Program-made: the position numbers and the translations under genes
NCBI GenBank assembly: GCA_949502025.1
Contig: CATBCG010000091.1
Span: 1-64,000 of the forward strand
DNA length: 64,000 nucleotides
Direction of reading: 5' to 3'
Source of the DNA: MGBC131033 sp910585655
Lineage (GTDB): Bacteria > Bacillota > Clostridia > Lachnospirales > Lachnospiraceae
Part shown: positions 1 through 7,814 of the stretch, in pieces
Layout of the letters: each line of letters opens with the position of its first letter
Numbering within the stretch: the first letter of the stretch is position 1
The notes under the pieces: generated by a model
What the model saw: only the letters and a program-made list of their open reading frames with translations
Databases searched by the model: none
Told to the model about the DNA's origin: nothing

Positions 1-1
1 C

Positions 2-58
2 CGTGAACTTGGATACCCAACATTCACAGAGTTTTATCTGAAAGTATGTGAAAACTAA
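2..58 (+). CDS. C-terminal tail of probable intron-encoded reverse transcriptase/maturase (partial)
   Basis: An open frame runs in from the left edge and stops with TAA at 56-58, ending in FTEFYLKVCEN. Its stop lies three bases before domain V, which is where the stop of an intron-encoded protein in domain IV is expected. Only 18 codons are visible, so the maturase call rests on position in the intron and not on a recognisable catalytic motif. Confidence 0.5.
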   Translation, partial: RELGYPTFTEFYLKVCEN

Positions 59-60
59 AG

Positions 61-137
61 AACCGCCGTATACGGAACCGTACGTACGGTGGTGTGGGAG
101 GTCGGTAGATAAAATAATTATCTACCTCCTACCCGAT
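61..137 (+). ncRNA. Group II intron domains V and VI
   Basis: Domain V: ACCGCCGTA (62-70) pairs with TACGGTGGT (85-93). Above it a short bulge leads to ACG/CGT closing a GAAC tetraloop; the CGC element of the catalytic triad is at 64-66. Domain VI: GGTAGATAA (104-112) pairs with 118-126, AGG (99-101) pairs with CCT (128-130), and GGG (96-98) pairs with CCC (132-134). This leaves A131 bulged, seven bases from the 3' end, the expected place for the branch-point adenosine. I folded both domains by eye from the bases. Confidence 0.8.
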
Positions 138-175
138 TCAACACCATTTCTGGTTTCTTTCTATCTGTTTCCAAT

Positions 176-1684
176 CTATCCCTTTGGCTTTCCCCATGGC
201 AGCGGCGCGTCTGCTTCTAGTGGTTCTGTCACGCCGACTGCTAACTGCCCTCTGGCAGTCGGCGGATTTTCCTGCCAGCGTTCGGAATCGTCAATTACGG
301 TCGCCGCCTCCACTGCCCGCATCCAGTCGGCTCGCTGATCGTGAACGGCTTGCGTCCGGAGAATCTCTTTTGGATCGGTTCGTTCCATCAGCTCTTTTCT
401 CAGCGCGTCGGCAAGCTCCGGTTCCTCTTCTATCCGGTTTTGCATTTCGTCCGGATCGTTCTCTATGTCAAAGAGCATATCCTGTTTTTCATAGCCATCA
501 TAGGAAATATATTTGTAGTTTCCTTTGACCACCATCCGTCCATAATGATAGGTGTCTCCCATCGCACGAAACCCGTCTAAAAGTTCGCTAAAAATCACCC
601 GTTTCTCATCAATTTCCTGCTTTCCATGCAGATATTCACCCAGGTCTACTCCATCGGTCTGTGGAAGTTTTTTGGTTCCTGCCAGTCCCCACAAAGTTGG
701 CCCTAAATCTAAGATACTCGACGGCGATTTGACGATATGCCCTTTGGCAATCCCGTCTCCGGCAAACAGCATCGGCACTTTAATGGATTTCTCAAAAAAG
801 GCATCTTTTCCAAAGAGGCTTCGATCCCCTACCTGATCGCCATGATCCGAAAGATAGCAAAATACCTGTTCTGTTCCTCTGCGCTTGGTAAATGCCTCAA
901 ATGCCTGCCGTACCTGTCCGATTTGCTCGTCCATCTGTTCGATCAAGCCGCAATAAGCAGCCACACAGCCTTTTGCCACCTCTTCACTGACGATCCGCCG
1001 CCGCCGAAGCAGCACTTCATTCATATAATCCGGTAGTTCCTGTAAAAGCTTTGAGGCTTCTACCCGATTCATATATTTCTCGAACAGCTCTGGTCTGGTG
1101 ATATACGGGAAATGCGGACCGTAGGTACCGACTAAAATAAACTGCGGCTTTTCATGATCCTCCTTTAAATAATCCAGGGCGCTCTGTACGACCACCTGAT
1201 CATAGTAAATTACCGGGGATTCCCCTCCTCCTACCACCTGGACAGCTCCCACATCAGCAAAGGTACGCACCAAAACGCCCCTCTGTTCCTGCAGCTTTTT
1301 TACCGGGCGCGTCCAACTGACCGGCGTTGTATCCGGAGCAATCCGTTTGGTAAAACCGTGCCTCTGATCGGCTCCTACAAAGTGCATTCTGCCGCACAGT
1401 ACCGTTTCATAGCCTGCCTCTACCAACGGATGTAAAAAAGTAGGCTGTAAATCCGGCAGCGTATCGTCGTTGGTATAAATGCCCGTACGGTATGCCTGCA
1501 GCGTACTCATCATCGCCATCCGCGCCGGAACACAAAGCGGACACGGCGTATACGTATGGTCAAAGCGGGTTCCCTCCGCTGCCAGCCGATCCAAGTTCGG
1601 CGTATCTACATTTTGCCCGAAATAACCAGTAAAATAAGAAGTATGCTGATCACTCATAAAGACTAAAATATCCGGCTTTGCCAT
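176..1684 (-). CDS. Sulfatase (alkaline phosphatase superfamily, S1-type, Cys-type active site)
   Basis: The 502-residue protein starts MAKPDILVFMSDQH, where the Asp (and following Gln) are the first metal ligands of the sulfatase fold. The formylglycine signature follows as C51-V-P-A-R55, so the nucleophile would be a cysteine modified to formylglycine. The second metal site is visible in the LSDHGDQVGD stretch, and the C-terminal subdomain (FDIENDPDEMQN) is typical. There is no signal peptide, so it should act in the cytoplasm on a sulfated sugar or ester taken up by the cell. It is the last gene of a three-sulfatase minus-strand run, 20 bases after the previous gene. Anaerobes normally need a radical SAM maturase (anSME) for Cys-type sulfatases, and none is in the window. 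The substrate cannot be assigned. Confidence 0.9.
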   Translation of the reverse strand: MAKPDILVFMSDQHTSYFTGYFGQNVDTPNLDRLAAEGTRFDHTYTPCPLCVPARMAMMSTLQAYRTGIYTNDDTLPDLQPTFLHPLVEAGYETVLCGRMHFVGADQRHGFTKRIAPDTTPVSWTRPVKKLQEQRGVLVRTFADVGAVQVVGGGESPVIYYDQVVVQSALDYLKEDHEKPQFILVGTYGPHFPYITRPELFEKYMNRVEASKLLQELPDYMNEVLLRRRRIVSEEVAKGCVAAYCGLIEQMDEQIGQVRQAFEAFTKRRGTEQVFCYLSDHGDQVGDRSLFGKDAFFEKSIKVPMLFAGDGIAKGHIVKSPSSILDLGPTLWGLAGTKKLPQTDGVDLGEYLHGKQEIDEKRVIFSELLDGFRAMGDTYHYGRMVVKGNYKYISYDGYEKQDMLFDIENDPDEMQNRIEEEPELADALRKELMERTDPKEILRTQAVHDQRADWMRAVEAATVIDDSERWQENPPTARGQLAVGVTEPLEADAPLPWGKPKG

Positions 1685-1704
1685 TTTATCCCCTCTTTCG
1701 TTTT

Positions 1705-3201
1705 CTATTCATGCCCTTCTCTTGGCACGGTATCCGAGGTATGAATCATCCAGGTAAGCATTTCCTTTTGCAGTTCGTTTACCAAACCTTGGTAGGAATC
1801 CTCATTATACAGGTTATGCAGCTCCGTTGGATCCGATTTCATATCATAAAGCTCATTGTCTCCGTTTGTCCGTACATTCAGCTTATAACGGCTGTTGCGC
1901 AGCATCACCACCCGGCAGACGCTTTCCGGCGATTTCTGCTGCTGGATCATTTTCGGATAATAAATGGTATGCGGCTTCATAAACGCGGCAAAGCCTCCCG
2001 TCCCTTCAAAACAATGCGGTTCTCTCGTATCATAGCCGCCCTCACAAAATACCACTCGTTCCGGATCTCCGTTTGCTCCGGCTACTTGTTTTGCTAAGGA
2101 AATACCAAACTGATCGTGTTTGATTTCAATGCCTTCCCACTCGCAGATAGTCGGAAAAATATCAAAGGTCTGCGTCAGTTCCTCCACCCGGTGTCCGGCT
2201 GGCTGTCCTGGTCTGCGGATAATCAACGGCACCTTGGTCAGATCATCATCCATCGCATTCGGCCATTTTTCAATCAGTCCCCAGTCGCCTGCCCAGTCTC
2301 CATGATCCGAAGAAGCAATCACCGTCGTATTATCTTCCAGCCCGCTCTCTTTTAGAGCCTCTAACACCCGTCCTAGCAGCATATCCGTATAGGAACACAT
2401 CGCCAGATACGCCGCATGGATTTTCCGGTAAACCATCTCGTCCGTATCCCCCAGTTCCCGGTACTGCCGTATTAGCTTTTGCAGCTCTGGCTTTCCTTCC
2501 AAATCAGGAGGCAGGATCGGCAAATCTTCCGCCTGGTACATATCCATAAAGTGCTGTGTTATGGAATACGGCGCATGTGGGAAAAAGGTCGGCAAAAAGA
2601 TAAAAAACGGCTTATCTCCCGGCTTCCACTCCCGGATTGCACGAACGGCTGCCTCAACACATTTCGTATCATTAAGATGTTCCAGTTCGTCGTCCGGAAT
2701 CGGATCTAAGAGCATCGTATAGTCCTTCACCTCTCCGGCAATTCCACCCAAAGAAGCCTTGTTCCTGCCGCCGCCGTTCATATTGCCGTCTTGTTCCTCG
2801 GCGCCTGGAACATTTCCTTTATAATGCTTGCCGTTTCCATGCCCGAAATCTACATAGAGGTATTTGTCGATACAATCAAAGTAGACCTCTTCGGAAAACA
2901 TATGATTTTTTCCGTACACATGCACTTCAAAACCCGCATCATGGATGTATTGAAGGAAATTCGGGTGCCATGGCTGTAAATAATGTTTCAACGTCCGAAA
3001 GCCTGCCACATGCGGATACCATCCTGTCATCAGACTGCAGCGGGACGCTACACAGACCGGATGCGCCGAATAATTGTTCTCAAACAATGTCCCTTCTGCT
3101 GCCAGCCGATCAAAATTCGGCGTTTTTACATACGTATTGCCATAACACCCCATACTGGACGCCCGGTATTCATCCGGAAAAAAGAATACATAATTCATCA
3201 T
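1705..3201 (-). CDS. Sulfatase (S1-type) with variant C-x-A-x-R motif
   Basis: The 498-residue alkaline-phosphatase-superfamily sulfatase begins MMNYVFFFPDEYRA. The usual DQ pair is replaced by DE, and the active-site signature is C50-V-A-S-R54 with alanine where proline is usual. Later motifs are normal: a second metal site in ASSDHGDWAGDWGL, and the C-terminal YDMKSDPTELHNLYN. No signal peptide is visible. The start has a good ribosome site (GGAGG a few bases upstream). It lies between a truncated sulfatase and a complete one in the same orientation, so the three were probably one operon for uptake-coupled desulfation. The altered signature means modification of Cys50 cannot be taken for granted; some members of the family carry this variant. 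Confidence 0.88.
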   Translation of the reverse strand: MMNYVFFFPDEYRASSMGCYGNTYVKTPNFDRLAAEGTLFENNYSAHPVCVASRCSLMTGWYPHVAGFRTLKHYLQPWHPNFLQYIHDAGFEVHVYGKNHMFSEEVYFDCIDKYLYVDFGHGNGKHYKGNVPGAEEQDGNMNGGGRNKASLGGIAGEVKDYTMLLDPIPDDELEHLNDTKCVEAAVRAIREWKPGDKPFFIFLPTFFPHAPYSITQHFMDMYQAEDLPILPPDLEGKPELQKLIRQYRELGDTDEMVYRKIHAAYLAMCSYTDMLLGRVLEALKESGLEDNTTVIASSDHGDWAGDWGLIEKWPNAMDDDLTKVPLIIRRPGQPAGHRVEELTQTFDIFPTICEWEGIEIKHDQFGISLAKQVAGANGDPERVVFCEGGYDTREPHCFEGTGGFAAFMKPHTIYYPKMIQQQKSPESVCRVVMLRNSRYKLNVRTNGDNELYDMKSDPTELHNLYNEDSYQGLVNELQKEMLTWMIHTSDTVPREGHE

Positions 3202-3243
3202 ACAACAATACCTCCTCGTTTGATCCCATCTCTGATGGAAGTT

Positions 3244-3910
3244 TTATTCTGGTTTCCTAGTAGCCGCAGCAGCAATCGTCCCCAGGTTTGCACCTTCCCA
3301 GATCAGCCGCTTTACCGCCTCTTCATTTCCCGGCAGACAGCGCTTTTCCATCATATTCCAGAGCTGGGCGTTGGAAAATCTCCTGTCCATATCTCTTGGT
3401 ACGATATCGCACGTAGACTGGTACCAGTCCAAAAGCTCTAAACGGAAGCGGGCGATCTCTTTCGCATAGACCGGATTGTTGATTTCGTTATGCCGCTCTT
3501 TCGCATCCTGCTTTAAATCATAAAACTCTGAGCTTCCCAACGTACGATGGACATACTTATAACGTCCGTCTGTCACCATTGTCCCTTTGGCATGTGCCAG
3601 CGGATCGCTTTGCGCCTTCTGCTTTGGATAGTAATGGTTTTCCGGAGAAGTCGCCACGGTATCTGCCGTCGCATGGTATTCGTCGCTCTGCCATTCATAC
3701 GCCATCCGCCCGCCTTCGCTATGGGCATAGTTCCGGACGGACACCTGCTTGTCTGCCAACACCGGCAAAAGGCTGATACCAAACTGATCGTGCGTCGGCT
3801 CCACCCCGGCAAACTCCATCGCGGTCGCATAAAAGTCCACCAGCTCTGCCAGAGTATCTCTTTTCCCTGGCTCTACCGGATAGTCCCGCGGCGGCGCAGC
3901 CTTATGAAGC
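3244..3910 (-). pseudogene. 5'-truncated sulfatase remnant
   Basis: The minus-strand frame encodes about 220 residues matching only the C-terminal half of a sulfatase: DTLAELVDFYATAMEFAGV, HDQFGISLLP, DGRYKYVHRT and EFYDLKQDAKERHN. The whole N-terminal domain, with the metal ligands and formylglycine motif, is missing. The homology seems to end near 3905-3910, just upstream of PRDYPVEPGKRDT. Beyond that the same frame runs antisense through the coding part of an AraC-type gene. This is a rearrangement scar, and the protein cannot be an active sulfatase. The exact junction is uncertain by about 15 bases. Confidence 0.8.
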
Positions 3911-4235
3911 CTATCACGACCGTTTTCGTGTAGTATTGGAATATATTGACGCACATTTGGAAGAAAAACTTACTCTTTCCTTTGTCGCAGAACAAACGGC
4001 GCTTTCCTCCAACACCGTCGGCGGCTATTTCAACCGCTATATGAACACTACTTTTTCTACTTATATCACTCAAAAACGGATGGAAAAGGCGTGTCTTTAC
4101 TTAAAAAAATCCCAGAAACAGGTCAAAGAAATCGCCAGTCTCTGCGGCTATCCGGACTATTTTTATTTTTGTCGGGTATTTCAGCAGCATTATTCCTGTA
4201 CCCCTTCGGAATGGAGAAAACAACATGAAGCATAA
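3905..4235 (+). pseudogene. 5'-truncated AraC-family regulator remnant
   Basis: The plus-strand frame carries a complete AraC DNA-binding domain: two helix-turn-helix motifs, with LSFVAEQTALSSNTVGGYFN, then VKEIASLCGYPDYFYFCRVF and the terminal TPSEWRKQ. Nothing remains of the N-terminal receiver or sensing domain. Upstream the frame reads into sequence antisense to the sulfatase remnant. The next gene, a YesM-like kinase, overlaps its stop by 11 bases, so the parent was probably a YesN-type response regulator paired with that kinase. A TTG at 3936 could start a 99-residue free DNA-binding domain, but I see no convincing ribosome site for it. Confidence 0.75.
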
Positions 4236-5943
4236 AACTTTAAAAGAAATTTATCTTTACAGTATGTTGCTGCTTATGGCGCTGATCCTTTCTATGCAGC
4301 TTTTTTATTTTTCAGCTATGAGTTCCTATACCAAAAAGGGGACTTTAGAAGTCATGTCCTTTATATCCACCCAGCTTACCAATAAAATACAAAAGGAAAT
4401 TTTCTTGCTAAAAGGAACTGCGGAAGCTCTCTCCTTCGACGCGTATATCAGCCGTTTTCTCTTAGAAGAAAATCCTGCCAACCGCTACCAGGATCCTGTC
4501 AATATTTACAAGCAGATGCGAAGCCTTTTAAAAGAAGATTCTTCTCTGACTACTATCCTTATTTATGACAGTCTGGGGCATCGCTACGAATATGGAGAAG
4601 CGTTTTCTGCCGCCGTCTGCCGGAAGCTTTATGAAAGCGTGCAAAAGCAGGAGCCTCCCTCCTATTCCTTACAGATCATTGAGGACGATACCTACCTTGT
4701 CGCCTATATTCCTATCTATAGTACCCGTTCCTTCCCCCTAGAACAAATCGGCTGGGCTGTCCTGCTTTCCCGCTGCGATTATATTCAAAACTATCTTGAT
4801 AGCTATTCCGGTATGAGCGGTCTATCGGTCGCTCTCGCCAACAAGCGCCACCAAATCCTTCTTAGCAACCGCGAGGAATTGCTTTATACGGATTTTACCT
4901 CGCTGACCAAAAAGAAAAAAAGCCAGATCGCGCTTTCCGAACAGACCTTGTTTCCTTCTGACATTCAACTGACCATTTTACAGGACAATTCCAAACTGAT
5001 TCCTTATCAGAGCCTTTTTATCAAAAGTACGTTCCTGCTGATCGTCGTTCTGATTGTTATCTCTGTTCTGATCAGCCGTTCCATCAACCATATGATCTTT
5101 TTGCCGATCAATTATATTATTTCTGTTTTAGATTCCCTCGGCAGCCAGGGCGCCAAAGGTCGTCTTATCTTCCAGCCTCATATTTACCAGAGCTTACAGA
5201 TTGTCAAGCTGGCGCAGACGATCAATCAAATGCTGGCGCGTATCGACGATTTCAGTCACCGCGCCTTTCTCAACCAGCAGCGCCTCTATGAGTCCGCTCT
5301 AAAGGAAGCCAAGTACAAAACCTATCTCCTACGCAAACAGATCGATGCGCATTTTATTTTCAATACTCTAAATTCCATTAAAATCCTTTCTGACCGCTAC
5401 CAGGCAGAAGACATTGCCCAAATGACGGAAGGACTGGGGAATATTATGCGCTATGCTTATCTTCCCACCGACTATATTAACCTGTTTGATGAATTCCAGA
5501 TCCTGGAACAATATGTTTATATCATGAACGTCCGCTACGATCATTGCTTTTTCGTGGAATATGAAGTAGAGGACATTCTATGCAACTACCGCATCCTCCG
5601 CCAGCTTCTTCAGCCGCTGCTGGAAAATTGTATGACCCACGCCCCTCTCTCTTCCGGCAACCCTCTTTCTATCACGGTCTGCGCTCAAATCCTGCCCGAA
5701 GAACGGCTTAGGATATCCGTTACCGATAACGGTATTGGAATTTCACCGGAAAAGCTGGCAGATATCCGTTCCCAGCTTAACGATAACAAAGAGCATTATG
5801 ATACCAAAGGGATTTCCCTAGTCAATATCAACCAGCGGCTTCAGCTATATTACGGAACACCGTTCCATTTAACGATCGAAAGCGTACAGGGAGAATATAC
5901 TTGTGTTTCTTTTCTTATCCCGCTGCAGCCAGATACGCCCTAG
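4225..5943 (+). CDS. Two-component sensor histidine kinase, YesM/LytS type
   Basis: The 572-residue membrane kinase has a TM helix near residues 9-30, an extracellular sensing region to about 270, and a second TM (STFLLIVVLIVISVLI) followed by a HAMP-like linker. The His_kinase domain carries LRKQIDAHFIFNTLNSI with the phospho-accepting His. The ATPase domain shows an N-box (LLQPLLENCMTHA) and a G-box (VTDNGIGIS). The N-box reads ENCMTHA in place of the common ENAIKHG, a mild deviation. It overlaps the truncated AraC regulator by 11 bases, so its own response regulator appears to have lost its receiver domain and the kinase may be orphaned. A terminator follows at 6063. These kinases usually sense extracellular sugars or lipoprotein-bound ligands; the signal here is unknown. 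Confidence 0.88.
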   Translation: MKHKTLKEIYLYSMLLLMALILSMQLFYFSAMSSYTKKGTLEVMSFISTQLTNKIQKEIFLLKGTAEALSFDAYISRFLLEENPANRYQDPVNIYKQMRSLLKEDSSLTTILIYDSLGHRYEYGEAFSAAVCRKLYESVQKQEPPSYSLQIIEDDTYLVAYIPIYSTRSFPLEQIGWAVLLSRCDYIQNYLDSYSGMSGLSVALANKRHQILLSNREELLYTDFTSLTKKKKSQIALSEQTLFPSDIQLTILQDNSKLIPYQSLFIKSTFLLIVVLIVISVLISRSINHMIFLPINYIISVLDSLGSQGAKGRLIFQPHIYQSLQIVKLAQTINQMLARIDDFSHRAFLNQQRLYESALKEAKYKTYLLRKQIDAHFIFNTLNSIKILSDRYQAEDIAQMTEGLGNIMRYAYLPTDYINLFDEFQILEQYVYIMNVRYDHCFFVEYEVEDILCNYRILRQLLQPLLENCMTHAPLSSGNPLSITVCAQILPEERLRISVTDNGIGISPEKLADIRSQLNDNKEHYDTKGISLVNINQRLQLYYGTPFHLTIESVQGEYTCVSFLIPLQPDTP

Positions 5944-6062
5944 CCTGCTCTCCCTGTTTCTTTTTCTTTTATTTTTCAGACACACTTTTAACACAATTTC
6001 CCTCTATAATAAAACTCGGATAGTGATAAATCACTTTCTACTCCCACCCTATTATACGAAGG

Positions 6063-6105
6063 AAGGAGCCAGACCGACAGTAGCCGGTCATGGCTCCTTT
6101 CTTTT
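6063..6105 (+). terminator. Rho-independent terminator after the sensor kinase
   Basis: AAGGAGCCA (6063-6071) pairs with TGGCTCCTT (6091-6099), extended by GACCG/CGGTC with one unpaired A, and is followed by a T-rich tract. It lies between the convergent ends of the kinase (+) and mazF (-), so it could stop transcription from both sides, though the minus-strand tail is less T-rich. Confidence 0.78.
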
Positions 6106-6182
6106 GTTGTACTGCCCTTTCCTGCTCCGTACATGTCCCATTCTGTCCCAATGGAATAGCTCCTTCCTATGGAACGGTCATC

Positions 6183-6527
6183 CTATGTACGTAAGGAAAA
6201 GCTCACAATCAGCGCCTGGTCGATTTTAGACAGCGCTTCCTGATCGAGATGGCACACTTTCTCCTTCAACCTCGTTTTATCAATCGTCCGAACCTGCTCT
6301 AATAAGATCACAGAATCTTTGACAATTCCATATTTTTCCGCATCTATCTCCACATGAGTCGGGAGTTTTGCTTTATTCATCTTTGAGGTAATCGCCGCAC
6401 AAATCACCGTAGGACTGTGCCGGTTGCCCGTATCGTTTTGGATAATCAGTACCGGACGTACTCCGCCCTGTTCCGATCCAACCACCGGGCGCAAATCTGC
6501 ATAATATACATCGCCTCGTTTAATCAT
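6183..6527 (-). CDS. mazF: MazF/EndoA-family endoribonuclease toxin
   Basis: The 114-residue protein has the PemK/MazF fold signatures: IKRGDVYYADL at the start, VVGSEQGGVRPVLIIQND, and LPTHVEI. The family consists of sequence-specific mRNA interferases. I chose the ATG at 6525-6527 over an in-frame ATG at 6543-6545 because it starts directly before the conserved IKRGD and has GTGAG upstream; the longer form would add MECENI. It ends the rex-acpS-nnrDE-alr run. In Bacillus subtilis the equivalent endoA lies behind an antitoxin gene, but only 87 bases separate alr and mazF here and no antitoxin frame fits. Confidence 0.9.
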   Translation of the reverse strand: MIKRGDVYYADLRPVVGSEQGGVRPVLIIQNDTGNRHSPTVICAAITSKMNKAKLPTHVEIDAEKYGIVKDSVILLEQVRTIDKTRLKEKVCHLDQEALSKIDQALIVSFSLRT

Positions 6528-6614
6528 GATATTCTCACACTCCATTTTATGGTTCTATCCGTATTATTCCCTTTTTTCCAACCGGTATTCCATAAAATGC
6601 AAAAAGTCTTTCGG

Positions 6615-7805
6615 TTACTCCAGGTATTCCACTGCATTCAATTCATCCCGCGTATAATCCATACTGCCGATTACTCTTCCCTTCTGGTAATAAATTCTTG
6701 GAACACGTTTTGAAAGGTTACAGACAAATTCGTAGTTAAAAGTTCCTGCTAAGGCGGCTGCTTCCTCTACCGTAATACAGGCTGTGCCGTCCGTGCCGAC
6801 TAATGTCACGCTGTCGCCTATCTTTGTTTCCGGGATTTCCGTCACATCCACCATCATCTGATCCATACAGATACGTCCGATTACCGGCGCCCTTTTCCCT
6901 TGTATCAAAACATAGCCCTTTGAAGAAAGGCTTCTCGGATAGCCGTCTGCATAACCGACCGGAACGGTCGCTACCAACGTGCGGCGGGTAGTAATATATG
7001 TACTGCCGTAGCTGATTCCCTGCCCGGCTTCCAGTTCCTTGACGTATACGACATGGCTTCTAAGGCTTAGAGCCGGACGTAGCGCCAAGGCTCTTTTATT
7101 GACCTCTTCCGACGGATACATCCCGTAAATAGCGATACCCGCCCGTACCATATCATAATTTGCCTGCGGCAAATCGATAATCGCCGCGCTGTTTGCGGCA
7201 TGGCGCATCGGGATGTCTATCCCCTCCGCAGCCAGACTGTCGCAAAACCACTCGAATCTCTCAAGCTGCTTTCTCGCGGAACTTTTATCTGCTTCGTCCG
7301 CACCGGCAAAATGGGTAAAAATTCCTTCTATCTCCACTGCCGGCAACGCTGCAATCCGACTTATCTCCTCTATACTTTGGGGACAGACGGCAAACCCAAT
7401 CCGTCCCATTCCGGTATCAACCTTCATATGAATCCGGGCTTTTTTCCCCTGCCGCCCGGCTTCTTCGCTTAGCCGCTTAGCCATTTCATATCGGAACACG
7501 GTCTGGGAAATATCTGCTGCCACCAGTTCCTTGTAGTATTCCGGCGGCGTATACCCCAGCACCAGCACCAGCTTTTTGATTCCTGCCTTTCTTAAATTAA
7601 GCGCTTCTTGGATTGCCGCTACCCCAAAGCCTCCGACCTTCTCCTGTACCGCATAGGCAATAGGAATTGCCCCATGCCCGTAACCATCCGCCTTAATAAC
7701 CGCCATTACTGCAGTCTCCGGACGAACGATCCGTTTGATCTCTTCTATATTAGAACAGATTGCATCCAAATTTATCTCTGCCTGGATTCTACTATAACTC
7801 TTCAC
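6615..7805 (-). CDS. alr: Alanine racemase
   Basis: The 396-residue PLP-dependent fold-type III racemase makes D-alanine for peptidoglycan. The PLP lysine is K38 in AVIKADGYGHG. The phosphate- and substrate-binding regions HMKVDTGMGRIG, HAANSAA and VRAGIAIYGMYP are intact, and the second catalytic base Tyr is in GISYGSTY. The C-terminal beta-barrel domain is complete (VGYADGYPR, ICMDQMMVD). The length is normal for the family, with a short extra tail after YYQKGRVIG. It lies 9 bases after nnrDE and upstream of mazF, an arrangement conserved in Firmicutes. It acts in the cytoplasm. Confidence 0.97.
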   Translation of the reverse strand: MKSYSRIQAEINLDAICSNIEEIKRIVRPETAVMAVIKADGYGHGAIPIAYAVQEKVGGFGVAAIQEALNLRKAGIKKLVLVLGYTPPEYYKELVAADISQTVFRYEMAKRLSEEAGRQGKKARIHMKVDTGMGRIGFAVCPQSIEEISRIAALPAVEIEGIFTHFAGADEADKSSARKQLERFEWFCDSLAAEGIDIPMRHAANSAAIIDLPQANYDMVRAGIAIYGMYPSEEVNKRALALRPALSLRSHVVYVKELEAGQGISYGSTYITTRRTLVATVPVGYADGYPRSLSSKGYVLIQGKRAPVIGRICMDQMMVDVTEIPETKIGDSVTLVGTDGTACITVEEAAALAGTFNYEFVCNLSKRVPRIYYQKGRVIGSMDYTRDELNAVEYLE

Positions 7806-7814
7806 ATCTATCCC

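Larger units (their letters stand above)
1..137 (+). mobile_element. 3' end of a group II intron (rest lies outside the window)
   Basis: The first 137 bases read as the end of a bacterial group II intron: a short C-terminal reading frame, then domain V, then domain VI, then a 3' end CCGAT at 133-137. The spliced 3' exon would start at 138, only 38 bases past the stop of the sulfatase gene on the opposite strand. The RNA architecture resembles the chloroplast-like (CL/IIB) class as I know it. The 5' part, most of the maturase and the 5' splice site are not in the window, so completeness and mobility cannot be judged. Confidence 0.82.

Noticed and set aside
48..338. Plus-strand 96-codon frame starting in the intron and crossing its 3' end
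   Set aside because: It runs through domains V and VI and then antisense to the sulfatase; the RNA structure explains the sequence.
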